Assembly: GCA_026225945.1 (NCBI GenBank)
Contig: JAMJFZ010000818.1
Coordinates: 4,680,001 to 4,744,000 of the forward strand
DNA length: 64,000 bases
Direction of reading: 5' to 3'
Origin: Cricetomys ansorgei
Lineage: Eukaryota; Chordata; Mammalia; Rodentia; Nesomyidae
The notes beneath the pieces were generated by a model. That model saw only the letters and a program-made list of their open reading frames with translations, did not search any database and was not told the origin of the DNA. The stretch's first letter is position 1. Every line of letters starts with the position of its first letter. Below, in pieces: positions 53,747 to 62,959 of the stretch. The translations under genes and the position numbers were made by a program.

Positions 53747-54069
53747 TGTAGCAGTACGCTGCTGCGTGAGCTCAGCAAGAGAGACGAGGCATTTTCATAG
53801 ACTCAAACCCTGCCAGACCTCAGCAGAGGGAACCACCGCCACAGCAAGCACCATCCTCAACAGTGGAACGGAGAGCATCTCAGCTCAAGTGTTTTCAATG
53901 ATTCAGAACTCTGCAGGCGTTCTACTGATAGCTCGTGCAGATCATTAGCAATCAAAGAACCTCCACAGAAACCCAACACCTGCAGACAGTACAAAATGCC
54001 CTCCTTAGGGTAGCCCTCACCCAACAGTGCAGAAAACAATTTCAAACATAAAAATAAACTTCCCCAACA
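53747..54069 (-). mobile_element. ERV solo LTR, minus orientation
   Basis: On the minus strand it starts TGTTGGGGAAG and ends ACTGCTACA, the same family as 2983-3316. It sits in a CA-rich site, so the duplication cannot be placed. Confidence 0.85.
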
Positions 54070-54715
54070 CACACAAACAGAGAGAGAAAGAGAGAGAGAG
54101 GGAAAAGCTGAGACCAGGTGGGCTGTACTCCTTCTGACAGAATAGCACCGACTCTGGAGCAAGCTGGAACTTCGCAGTGTTACGTTACCCACAGCCCAGG
54201 CTCAGCTAGTCTGGGTAGGAGGTCTCTGTACCTGTCTCAGGTTGTATTCATCCTAGGGGAGGAAACTGTAGTTGTTAGCTTTTGCACAACCATCAACATC
54301 AGTACTCAGACCAGAGGGAGGCTTTGCCGATTCTCACGGGTCTGAGGCTCCGTCCTTGTCAAGAATACACATTCACTCGGAACTTTGTCCACCCCTTACA
54401 CGCTCACTCATGGCTCTCTTGGCTCCCGCAGCAAATAAATAAATGAAAAATCAGAACGTTCGAAAGGTTCCTGATAAAACATCAGCCAGTGATGGTGCGT
54501 CTACTCTCTCCCAGCCGACTGCCTCCTCCTGAGTCTTCCCACTCCTGCCTGTCACTAGGTGTCTTCCTTCCTCCCCGCTGCCCTGGCTGACTTCACCCTC
54601 CCATTAGAATACTCTCTCCCTCCTCCCAGGCTGCCTTCCCCCTCTGCCTACTCAGCCCGCCCACCCATCCGGTTTTCTTCAGCTCGGTTTCCTCACCTTG
54701 CTGCCCCTTCCTGAC
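54070..54715. other. Unassigned sequence
   Basis: Short GA run at 54080-54105. Pyrimidine-rich from about 54540 to 54680. No exon recognised. Confidence 0.4.
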
Positions 54716-54840
54716 CTGGCTTGTAACTCTGGCTGTCCTGGAACTCCCTCTGCAGACCAGGCTGGCCTCGAACGCAGAGATCCGCCTGCCTCTGCCTCCC
54801 GAGTGCTGGGATCAAGGGTGTGCACCACCACCGCCTGGCT
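54716..54840 (-). mobile_element. SINE B1 (tail missing)
   Basis: CTGTCCTGGAACTCCCTC, AGACCAGGCTGGCCTCGAAC and CACCACCACCGCCTGGC. Confidence 0.92.
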
Positions 54841-54844
54841 CATT

Positions 54845-55005
54845 TCTTCCTTAAAAAAGGCTTTTTGTGAGACAAGATTTCATGCAGTCCATAAATGGGC
54901 CTTAAACCTGTGGTAGCACCAAGGCCGTCCTTGAACTCCTCATCCTCCCGCCTCCACCTCCCAAGTGCCAGGATTTCAGGAGTGCAGCACACTTGACTCC
55001 CCCAT
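54845..55005 (-). mobile_element. SINE B1, diverged
   Basis: TTTTTGTGAGACAAGATTTC, CCGTCCTTGAACTCCTC and CCTCCACCTCCCAAGTGC. Confidence 0.65.
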
Positions 55006-55027
55006 TCCTTGCTTTTAAAACGCCCAG

Positions 55028-55142
55028 AGCTGGGGCATGGCAGTTCTCACCTGGGATCCCAGCACTCCAGGAGCCCAGGTGGGAAGAGTTCAAGTGGCAG
55101 GGCAGCCTGGGCTGTGTAGTGAGACTGGGTCTCAGAAAACGA
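55028..55142 (+). mobile_element. SINE B1
   Basis: GCTGGGGCATGGCAGTTC, CAGCACTCCAGGAGC and GGGCAGCCTGGGCTGTG. Confidence 0.75.
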
Positions 55143-55237
55143 GGGCTGGAGGAGCAGGTCAGGTACGATGCCTACTCTGGATGTTGGAGGCCCGGGTTCA
55201 CTCCCAGCTCCGCAAGAACGAATACATGATAAAAATA

Positions 55238-55456
55238 AGGGACGGGAAGACGGCTCAGTCCACAAAGTACTGGCTGGACAGACACGAAGACCTGGGTTCC
55301 ACCCCTCAGGGCCCACGTGAACAAAGAAAGATGTGGTGGCCGACACTCCTAGCTCTAGGGAGGCAGAGGCAGGAGGATACCTGGGACTCCTGGGTCAGCC
55401 AGGCTGGGTGAGTCTCCAAGCTCCGTGATGGTGAGAAGTCCTGTCTCAAAACCAAG
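55238..55456 (+). mobile_element. SINE B4
   Basis: GGGACGGGAAGACGGCTCAG head, CCTGGGTTCCACCCC B box, AGGCAGAGGCAGGAGG and CCTGTCTCAAAACC. Confidence 0.85.
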
Positions 55457-55628
55457 GTAGGGCAGGCAAGATGGCTCTGTGGTAAAGGAGCTTCCCGCCA
55501 AGGTTAATGATCGGAGTCTGAAGCCTGGAAGCCACGTGGTGGGAAGAGAGAAAGAACTCTCACAAGCTGATCTCTGGCCTCCACACCTGGGCTCTCAGCA
55601 GAACACATGAATAAATGTAATACAAACA
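55457..55628 (+). mobile_element. SINE B2, diverged
   Basis: GGCAGGCAAGATGGCTCTG head, ACGTGGTGGGAAGAGAG, CTGATCTCTGGCCTCCAC and ATGAATAAATG. Confidence 0.72.
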
Positions 55629-55689
55629 ACACTCTTAGGCCTTAGGATTCTAAGCAATGACACCTGACATTGATCAATGGCCTCCACAA

Positions 55690-55692
<3 letters not shown>

Positions 55693-55735
<43 letters not shown>

Positions 55736-55742
55736 TCACTCA
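55693..55742. repeat. (CA)n microsatellite
   Basis: About 19 CA units, ending in CTCACTCACTCA. Confidence 0.97.
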
Positions 55743-56198
55743 GCTTCCTAGATACCTCTGTCCAAATCCACATTGAGTTCAATTTTCACTGGACTTTGCC
55801 CAGTGCAGTAGTTGCTACTGATTAAAATGTGTCCTGACTCACACAGGTTTTGTTTATCTTTGATACTCCCTCCCCCTCCTCAGGCCTTATGCGTGCCCCT
55901 TAGTGGTGGCTCCGGTCAGCTCTATCTCTCTGATCCACCTGTGTGTCCCATGAGAAAGGAACAGTGCCCAGATAGAGACCTTACCCACATAGGGAGGCTG
56001 AGGCACCAGTAGAGGAATCTGGGGCCTACATGGAGGTGAGCTTGGGTGAGACATAGTTCTCCCTTACTTCAGCTGCTTTGATGAAGCCAGGTTTGCCTTT
56101 TGATCAAATGACAGTCATTGTTTGTTGAAATGATGCACGAACTAAAGTCTATAGAAAGGCAGACAAGTGTTTAGAGCAGCTGCTAGAGTCCCCAGGTG

Positions 56199-56790
56199 AG
56201 GGGCTGGGGTGTGGCTCAGTGGTAGAGCCCCTGCCTAGAATCCCCCAGTGAGGGGCTGGGGTGTGGCTCAGTGGTAGAGCACCTGCCTAGGATCCCCCAG
56301 TGGGGGGCTGGGGTGTGGCTCAGTGGTAGAGCCCCTGCCTAGAATCCCCCAGTGAGGGGCTGGGGTGTGGCTCAGTGGTAGAGCACCTGCCTAGAATCCC
56401 CCAGTGAGGGGCTGGGGTGTGGCTCAGTGGTAGAGCACCTGCCTAGAATCCCCCAGTGAGGGGCTGGGGTGTGGCTCAGTGATAGAGCACCTGCTTAGAA
56501 TCCCCCAGTGAGGGGCTGGGGTGTGGCTGAGTGGTACAGCACCTGCCTAGAATCCCCAGTGAGGGGCTGGGGTGTGGCTCAGTGGTAGAGCACCTGCCTA
56601 GAATCCCCCAGTGAGGGGCTGGGGTGTGGCTCAGTGGTAGAGCACCTGCCTAGAGTCCCCCAGTGAGGGGCTGGGGTGTGGCTCAGTGGTAGAGCACCTG
56701 CCTAGAATCCCCCAGTGAGGGGCTGGGGTGTGGCTCAGTGGTAGAGCACCTGCCTAGAATCCCCCAGTGAGGGGCTGGGGTGTGGCTCAG
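56199..56790 (+). repeat. 52-bp tandem array, 12 copies, built from an ID SINE
   Basis: GGGGCTGGGG starts at 56200, 56252, 56304, 56356, 56408, 56460, 56512, 56563, 56615, 56667, 56719 and 56771. All steps are 52 bp except one of 51. Each unit has the ID/tRNA-Ala head with an intact A box (TGGCTCAGTGG), changed only in the unit at 56512. It then jumps from GCCTAG to AATCCCCCAGTG, skipping most of the ID middle and B box. Confidence 0.97.
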
Positions 56791-56862
56791 TGGTAGAGTA
56801 CTTATGTAGCATACATAAAGCCCAGGATTCCCACTCCAGCACTGTAATAAATAAAAAAGTAA
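56771..56862 (+). mobile_element. SINE ID, last and longest copy of the array
   Basis: The 12th head continues into TACTTATGTAGCATACATAAAG, a weak B-box region, CACTCCAGCACTG and an AATAAATAAAAAAG tail. This is probably the founding element. Confidence 0.85.
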
Positions 56863-56934
56863 ACAGTAGTACATGTAAGTCCTGAGTTCAATCCCCAACA
56901 CTACAAAGGTATTAAAAAGGGAAGGAGGGAAGGA

Positions 56935-57855
56935 GGAATGGAGGGAGAAGTGGAGTGCCGAGGTACTATGAGGTTGTAGATTTGGTAGCCCAGAATCCCT
57001 CCGATGGGGGCAGGGTAGGTAGGCCAGTGGTCCTCAGGTTTCACTCCTTGTTGCTCAGCACCCTACCAGTCACCTCCTCCCCCTTCCCCCCAACCGCCAC
57101 TCTGGAGCAAGAGTCAGGCCCTCTGTTGCCATAACAACCACATCCCAGCAGTAAAAATAGTAACTTATTTTTTATTCAACTTCCTTAGCCGGTAGAGGGG
57201 GGAAATATCCATTTCTAGGCTTGTGGTCTATTCCAGGGGTCTCCTACTGGTCTCCACAAAGCCCACTGCCAAGGCCTACTTGAAGGTGGACAGCAGCAAG
57301 AGTGGACAAATACCTCAGGGCCAGGAGGAGGGCACAGCCTCGGAGAGGTCTGAGCCCAGCCTTCTGGGAGCTGTGGCTACCGGTGGCCACTTGGGATCCC
57401 GCCTGGACTCTCCGGGGAGAAAGTGATTAAGGCGGGTCAGCAGAGACCCCGAGAGTTGAGGTTCAGGGCCGGGTAGAGATATGGCCGGGAGACAGACAGG
57501 TGCAACTGATAGAGAGATCTGGGCCTGCGGCTCAGCAGAGGGCTGTGCAACATGGGGCTCAATTCTGCTGTTTTCGTTTGCTTTTTGACTCCTGGAGGTC
57601 TGTAGGAGCTACTAGAATTTCTGGGAGTTGCATTTGACAGTGAGCTCGGGTGCAGAGAATGAGACTCAAATGCATATAGCCTGCCCCAACGAAGAATGGT
57701 CTCTGCCCCCCTCAATTCCAGAACCCCTCATTCATACCATACCATACTGGCCACGGAATCCTCGATCGCTCTGGCTGTGTGTGTGGGAGCTTGTCCATGA
57801 GGACGCCACAGGTCAACACTGGATGTCTATTGCTTCCTATCTTCTTTTTATCTTT
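56935..57855. other. Unassigned sequence
   Basis: Purine-rich at 56905-56960, otherwise ordinary. No SINE or known exon recognised over about 0.9 kb. Confidence 0.4.
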
Positions 57856-57856
57856 T

Positions 57857-58042
57857 AAAAGAATTTATTCATTTTTATTTTACGTGCATTGGTGTTTTGC
57901 CTGCATGTATGTCTGTATGAGGGTGTCGGACTTCCTAGAACTGGAATTACAGACGGAAACTGTCATGTGGGTGCTGGGAATTGAACCCAGGTCCTCTGGA
58001 AGAACAGCAAGTGCTCTTAACTTGCTGAGCCATCTCCATCTG
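57857..58042 (-). mobile_element. SINE B3
   Basis: AAAAGAATTTATTCATTTTT, GGGAATTGAACCCAGGTCC and GCTGAGCCATCTCC. Confidence 0.95.
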
Positions 58043-58044
58043 CT

Positions 58045-58190
58045 CCACCTTACTCTTTGAGACAAAATTTCTCATCAAATTCAGAGCTTACCGATTAGGG
58101 TAGGCTGACTGGCCAGAAAGCTCCCACGATCCAACTGTCTCTTCATCCCCAGAACTGTGGTTATAGATGCATGCCATTGCACCCAGATTA
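58045..58190 (-). mobile_element. SINE B1, old
   Basis: CTCTTTGAGACAAAATTTCTC and ATGCATGCCATTGCACCC. Confidence 0.55.
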
Positions 58191-58195
58191 TATGC

Positions 58196-58661
58196 TGTGG
58201 TGCCATCGTGGAATTGTCACGCAGCTAAGTGGGTTGAGGGCGCTTATGACCCCAAGCTCTCATTCTGAGGAGCTGGCAGGAATCTGGCTCCTCCCCTCTG
58301 CACACTGACAGACCACAAGCCATCGTAAAACACCACTCCTCTCCAAGGGCGCAATCTGGCAGAGTTGTTTATCTAGAGTTACAAAGAAACCCTTCCATAT
58401 AAGGTCTATCCCCCTGGCCCCGGGGGAATACCTAAAGCACCCCAATATACAAATAGGGCTATTCCAGTATCCCTGTCTTGACCAACGGCCTCTGTCCCTG
58501 GGTACCAAAGACCCTCCCCTGCCTTATCCTATAAATGTGACCACCCTTGCGTCAATAACTGAGCTGTTCCATTGACAGCACTCTCCCGAAGAGTCCTGTC
58601 CATTATCGCCTGCTCCCAGTTCTCTGATCAAACACTGGATGGATACGCGGTAAGAACCACA
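58196..58661 (+). mobile_element. LTR-like element (candidate), 466 bp
   Basis: Ends TGTGGT and ACCACA are perfect 6-bp inverted repeats. A TATA-type box (CCTATAAATG, about 58529) is followed by TCAATAACTGAGC. No target duplication was found, so the ends are tentative. Confidence 0.5.
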
Positions 58662-58751
58662 CTCCCCTGCAGCTTCCCACCCGGGGGCCACCGCAGAGCT
58701 GCCTCAAGGAACCAGGAAGCCTCAGTGGGGAGTTTAATCTATTTTACAACG

Positions 58752-58834
58752 ATACGTGGGTGCTGGGGATCGAAACTCAGGTCCTCATGCTTGCATGGCA
58801 AGAACTTTACCCATTAAGCTGTCCTTCCAGCCCT
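58752..58834 (-). mobile_element. SINE B3, 5' part only
   Basis: GTGGGTGCTGGGGATCG, GCAAGAACTTTACCC and GCTGTCCTTCCAGCCC. Confidence 0.78.
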
Positions 58835-58894
58835 CACTCTGGGCTTTTGTTCCTCCTCCCCCCCCCTTTCCCCTCCCCATCTCCTCCGTCTTCC

Positions 58895-59020
58895 TCCTCC
58901 TGTGTCATTGTTGTCTCCCTATGAAGTTCAGGTTAATCTTGAACTCAAGATCCTCTTGCCTCAGCCTTCTGGATGCTGGAATTACAGGTTTTAACCACCA
59001 CACCCGAGTTTGTCACTCAG
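58895..59020 (-). mobile_element. SINE B1, diverged
   Basis: CAGGTTAATCTTGAACTC, GATCCTCTTGCCTCAGCC and GAATTACAGGTTTTAACC. Confidence 0.7.
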
Positions 59021-59785
59021 TTTTACCATGAGTAGCAAACAAACAGCACCTCCATCCCATCCAGGATACATGAACACACAGCTCAACACGCCTTCCCCTT
59101 ACCTGTGCAGAGGCCTTCAGGCCATCCCATCTGCCTCATTCTTAACATTAATTTTTAAAGTTAGCATAAAGAGCAATGAGTCTCGCTGTGACATTTTTAA
59201 CCCCTTTTCTAGCCTGGCCTCTATACTGGGCACTGAATTCAGAGTCTCAGGCATGCTCAGTAGACCCTCTCCTGCTAAGTCTCGCTCCCAGGCCCTCCCT
59301 GGGGGATTCTACGAAGTGCTCTACCGGAGCACTATGGCCTGCTCTCTTTTGATTTCTTCTTTGAAATAAGATCTTGCTAAGTTGTCCGGGCTGGCCTAGA
59401 GCTCGAGCTTCTCCTGGGATGACCACGTTAGACGTCTTCTTGAACTTCTAAGCCAACATCTGAGGCTGGTCAGTCTTACAGCCTAAATGCCCCAGGGTCT
59501 TTGCTATCACTGCTTCCTTCGGAGTTCTCATTCTTCCCCACCCTCTTCCCGCTTACTGCCACTCCAGCCTCTTCCCCACCTGTAACCCGTTGGTCTTGCC
59601 CAGCCAGGGGATGTGTGCCCACTCTGGGCCCAGCGTTTGCAAGGCAGAGGTGAGTCAGGCAGTCTTTTGTCGGGTTGTTTCTTGTTTCTTGTTCTCGCTC
59701 CCTTGGCACAGAGGGTGTGGGTGGCATTTTCTCAGTCTTCGATAAGGCACCAAACAAACATTGTTCTAACAGGAATCAGAGTGAG
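59021..59785. other. Unassigned sequence
   Basis: Two diverged SINE-like pieces (ID at about 59230-59290, B1 at about 59355-59460). No exon recognised. Confidence 0.4.
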
Positions 59786-59787
59786 GC

Positions 59788-59998
59788 CTGGTGGGACGGG
59801 GCTGTCACCCCAGCCACGTGGGAGGCTGGAGGTAGGAGGAGCACACGCTCAAGGTTAACCTGGGCTACAGAGTGAGTTCAAGGCCAGCTTGACCAAGTTA
59901 GCTAGACTGTCTCAAAATAAAAAGGAAAACAGGGACTGTGGATGTAGCTTAGCCATAGCATCCATCTGTTCACTCTCTAGCCCTGGGTAAAAAGAAAT
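59788..59998 (+). mobile_element. SINE B1 followed by ID
   Basis: GAGGCCTGGTGGGACGGGG, GTTAACCTGGGCTACAGAG and CTGTCTCAAAATAAAAAGG, then GACTGTGGATGTAGCTTAGC. Confidence 0.82.
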
Positions 59999-60418
59999 AA
60001 ATGGAAAGGATCAGGAAGCTGAGACCCAAGAGGGGGAAGCACCAGAATGGAGGCGAGGACTTCCCATCCACTTGGGGACTCCTGTGGTCACACTGCATCC
60101 AAGAAGAGGAGAGCTGGCGCTGGCTCGAAGCTCAAATTCTCTTTTGGATTCAAGGCCAGCTCCCCAGCCCAGGGAATGATCCAGCCCACATTGAGGGTGG
60201 GGCTCTTCCCATGACATCCTAACCAATATCATCCCTGGTAGATGTGCCCAGAGGTTGTGTCTTCGGTGACTCGAGATCGTGTCGAGGTAAAAATGAACAG
60301 CACCTATCGTTAACACCAAAGACTGCTCCCCGGAGAGGTGTTCAAAAGTTCCATGGGTGGATATGGATTCCCATGTCCTCCAGACAAGCAAGGTCCACTA
60401 AAGCAGAAACTGAATTTG
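59999..60418. other. Unassigned sequence
   Basis: No feature recognised. Confidence 0.4.
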
Positions 60419-60556
60419 GGGGGCTGGTGAGCTGATTCAACAGGTAAAGGCACATGCCACCAAGCCTGAGGAGCTGAATTTTGTCCCTGGATTGTACATG
60501 GTGTTAAGGGCAAAACCAACTCCTGACCTAAGCATGCATAAACAATATAAATGTAG
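60419..60556 (+). mobile_element. SINE B2, diverged
   Basis: GGGGGCTGGTGAGCTGATTC head, GAGCTGAATTTTGTCCC and AACAATATAAATG tail. Confidence 0.72.
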
Positions 60557-60557
60557 G

Positions 60558-60810
60558 AGGCTGGAGAGACGGCTCAGCTGTTAAGAGTGCTTGCTGCTTA
60601 ATCAGAGGATCAGAGTTCGAGTCCCAGCACCCACCTCAGTTGGCTCACACCGGCCTGTAACTCCAGCTCCAGGGCATCCCACACTTCTGACTTCTGGGCA
60701 CCTGAACTCGTGTGCAACATACCCCCATACACTTTGCACAAATGCAAACAGAAATTAAAAATAAGTGTTTTAAAATACTAAAACGCAATAAAACAATAAA
60801 AAGAAAGATG
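60558..60810 (+). mobile_element. SINE B2
   Basis: AGGCTGGAGAGACGGCTCAG head, CAGAGTTCGAGTCCCAGC B box, CCAGCTCCAGGGCATCCC and a long A-rich tail. Confidence 0.95.
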
Positions 60811-61440
60811 GAGTTTGAGGGTGTGAGGATGGACTTGGGGGTGAAGATTCTGGACATGCCGGAGTGTGGGCAGCGCGTGCCGGGGGTGTCGGGGGTGGGA
60901 GTGGTTGTGGTTCCTAGAGTCACAGACTCACAGAGTCCTGGGTGGTAGGGAGGATTCAGGGCTGGCAGGCTTCTCAGAGGTGCAGAGGGGTAAGAGCCAG
61001 CAACAAGTAGACCGAGGGTGCCACCTGGTCCGGTCCCCACTTGTCCCCTGTGGCTTGCAGTGCTGCCCGGTTGTCAAGGAGGGAGTTCAGTCTAGTCTAG
61101 TCCAAGCTGTCTTCCGCTGGCTGGAAAAGCGATGGGGTGGAGGGGACACTGGGAGAAGCTTGCAGGAGGGAGGGGACCTCCGGCCTTACGATTGGCAGCA
61201 TGCGCCCGAGCCCCCCCCAACCCCCCATATCCCGCCCCCGCCCCGCCCTCGCCACCATCTGCTCGGGATTTGCGATCCTTAGACTCCAGGCTTGGGCTCG
61301 GGGGCTCGGGGCTCCGGAGGCAGCCGATCGGGTCTGCTCAGAGCCCCGGAGCCGCTGGAGGATCCGACGCCCTACCAACCTGCTGCGCCTCCCGCAGCGG
61401 CTCCCCGCGTTCCCGCGTCCCCGCCCCCGGCCGGGCGCTG

Positions 61441-61504
61441 ATGGAACCGCGGCGATGTTCGCTCTGGCCAGGCTGCTGGATTTCCAGAAAACCAAATACG
61501 CGAG
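61441..61504 (+). other. Upstream out-of-frame ATG overlapping the MMD2 start
   Basis: ATGG at 61441 opens a frame 14 nt before the MMD2 ATG. It reads through the start and past the exon-intron border without a stop in the exon. Its context has C at -3 and G at +4. Confidence 0.45.
61455..61504 (+). CDS. MMD2: MMD2 (PAQR10) first coding exon, residues 1-16 plus two bases
   Basis: The exon encodes MFALARLLDFQKTKYA plus two bases of an Arg codon, followed by a GTGAGC donor at 61505. LLDFQKTKYAR is the conserved N-terminus of MMD2. The protein is a PAQR-family seven-pass membrane protein, reported at the Golgi and linked to Ras/ERK signalling. ATG 61455 is preferred because it gives the short cytosolic N-terminus of the family; it has G at -3. 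Another ATG lies 14 nt upstream in a different frame. No second exon was recognised before the right edge, so the gene is partial. Confidence in identity rests on one short exon plus the known WIPI2-MMD2 neighbourhood. Confidence 0.88.
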
Positions 61505-61783
61505 GTGAGCATCGGAGCTTGGGGGTAGGTGGGGAGCTGTTGATAGACAAAGGCCAGGACTCTGAGACCCCCCTCATTCCCGTCCCCCGTCCCCGGAGAA
61601 CTGGGCCTGATGCACAGACCCCATTGCCCCGAGCCAGAACAACCCGGGAACCAGGCATGTCTTCGGAAGGAGCGGTGATTGTCATCCCGCTTTTGCGCGC
61701 GGCGCAGCGGATTCTCCGCGTCTCCGTTCTCCCTCGGGAGAGGCGCTTCGTCGAGCCAAAGCACATGTTTCCACATTTGCGAC

Positions 61784-61885
61784 CCGGTGAACCGTGGCGA
61801 GAGTCCTCACCGTTAGGGACCGCGGGAGGATTAACTGAGATGATCCTTAGAAAGCACTTTACGCTGCAACTGGGCGGGGGGAACG
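61784..61885 (+). mobile_element. MIR-like fragment, MMD2 intron 1
   Basis: GGGAGGATTAACTGAGATGA and AGAAAGCACTTTACGCTG resemble the MIR 5' half. Confidence 0.5.
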
Positions 61886-61949
61886 GCTCCCTCCCGTGGA
61901 GCTCCATGGGTAACGTTAAAAAAGGGTTTTGCACATACCTCCTGTCCAC

Positions 61950-62030
61950 CCTCTAGGTCCTCTTTTCAGGTGGAGAAACTGAGGCCCAGAACCCAGGAGG
62001 AGCCGGCTGTGTATCCCAGTCAATGGTTCC
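61950..62030 (+). mobile_element. MIR-like fragment, MMD2 intron 1
   Basis: TTTTCAGGTGGAGAAACTGAG and GCCCAGAACC match the MIR core. It may be the second half of the same MIR as 61784-61885. Confidence 0.6.
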
Positions 62031-62035
62031 TTTTT

Positions 62036-62290
62036 CTGTCTTGTTTTGTTTGAGAGAGGTCTCACTATGGTAGCTCTAGCTGGCCTGGAACCCTCTTTGA
62101 TGACTAGGCTGTCCTTTGACCTCACAGAGATTCGTCTGGCTATGTAGTGCTGGGTGTTCTTTTTCAGTTTTGTTGAGCCAGAGCCAAGATATGTACCCCA
62201 GACTGGCCTTGAACTCACTGTATAGCCCAGGCTCACCTTGAACTCAGTCCACCAGTCTCAGGGTCCTGGATGCTGAGATTAGAGCTGGAG
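62036..62290 (-). mobile_element. Two B1 copies in a row, MMD2 intron 1
   Basis: GTTTGAGAGAGGTCTCACTATG with CTGGCCTGGAACCC, then CAGACTGGCCTTGAACTC with TGCTGAGATTAGAGC. Confidence 0.72.
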
Positions 62291-62444
62291 GTCCCCACAC
62301 CTTACAAGAGTATCTTTTAGTTAACACTTCATATCATGATTTCAGGATGTAGTCTATCTGAAGATATTACTTGTGAGATATTTTGCATTTTTTAAATCAG
62401 AAGTCTTCTATATCTGCTGTGCATTTTGATTTGATTGCCTCAAA

Positions 62445-62585
62445 AGGTTATTATTGTTGCTACTATTATTTTTGTTGTGTGTGGGCTTCTGTGCCACAGC
62501 ACACATGTGGAGGTCAGACAATTCTGTGGATTTGGGTCTCTCCTTCCAACTTTATGTGAATTCCAGAAATTAAACTCAGATCATC
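62445..62585 (-). mobile_element. SINE B3 fragment, MMD2 intron 1
   Basis: GCCACAGCACACATGTGGAGG, then CCAGAAATTAAACTCAGATC; it breaks off at a TTC tract. Confidence 0.75.
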
Positions 62586-62625
62586 TTCCCCTTCTTCTCC
62601 TTCTTCTCCTTCTCCTTCTTCTTTT
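62585..62625. repeat. (TTC)n/(TCC)n tract
   Basis: About 40 bp of CTTCTCC-type pyrimidine repeat joining a B3 to a B1. Confidence 0.9.
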
Positions 62626-62762
62626 TGAGAAAGTGTCTCTTTCTTTAGCCCAAGTGTCCCTGAAACTCATTGTGTCCCAGGTCAGTCTTGCACACGTATT
62701 GGTCCTTCTGTCTCAGCCTCCTGGATGCGGGGATTACTCGTGTGTGCCAGCATGCCTGGCTG
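62624..62762 (-). mobile_element. SINE B1, MMD2 intron 1
   Basis: TTTTTGAGAAAGTGTCTC, GTCCCTGAAACTCATTG and GTGTGCCAGCATGCCTGGC. Confidence 0.8.
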
Positions 62763-62771
62763 CACATGGAA

Positions 62772-62825
62772 ACCTGATCCCTTCTGTGGTGGCCAACAAG
62801 GCAGGCCTTTAAGAAGGGATCAGGT
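62772..62825. repeat. 14-bp perfect inverted repeat
   Basis: ACCTGATCCCTTCT at 62772-62785 and AGAAGGGATCAGGT at 62812-62825 are exact reverse complements, with a 26-nt spacer. Confidence 0.95.
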
Positions 62826-62959
62826 CCTAAGAGATAACTGTTTCACTTGGGTGAGTGCTTACTGTCTCAGAAACTGGATTAGCTCTCTCCAAAGACAGTT
62901 TTGAAGCTCCTCCAGGTTTGCCACTTCTGAGCAGATTTACCACCAGCAAGTGGACTTGG

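Larger units (their letters stand above)
60880..61790 (+). promoter_or_regulatory. MMD2: MMD2 CpG-island promoter
   Basis: A GC- and CpG-rich stretch around the first exon. It contains an inverted CCAAT box (ATTGGC at 61191-61196), Sp1-type GC boxes (CCCGCCCCCGCCCCGCCC from about 61229) and an NRF1-like GCATGCGC at about 61198. No TATA box was seen. The transcript start is probably between about 61240 and 61430. Confidence 0.75.

Noticed and set aside
56199..56790. CRISPR-like regular repeats
   Set aside because: The units abut without unique spacers and the genome is mammalian.
56199..56862. tRNA genes suggested by repeated tRNA-Ala-like heads
   Set aside because: They are ID SINE heads; no unit can fold a full cloverleaf with anticodon and T arms.
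61132..61956. 274-residue and neighbouring open frames over the MMD2 island
   Set aside because: They cross the exon 1 splice donor and owe their length to GC-rich, stop-poor sequence; only the short MMD2 exon has a known match.
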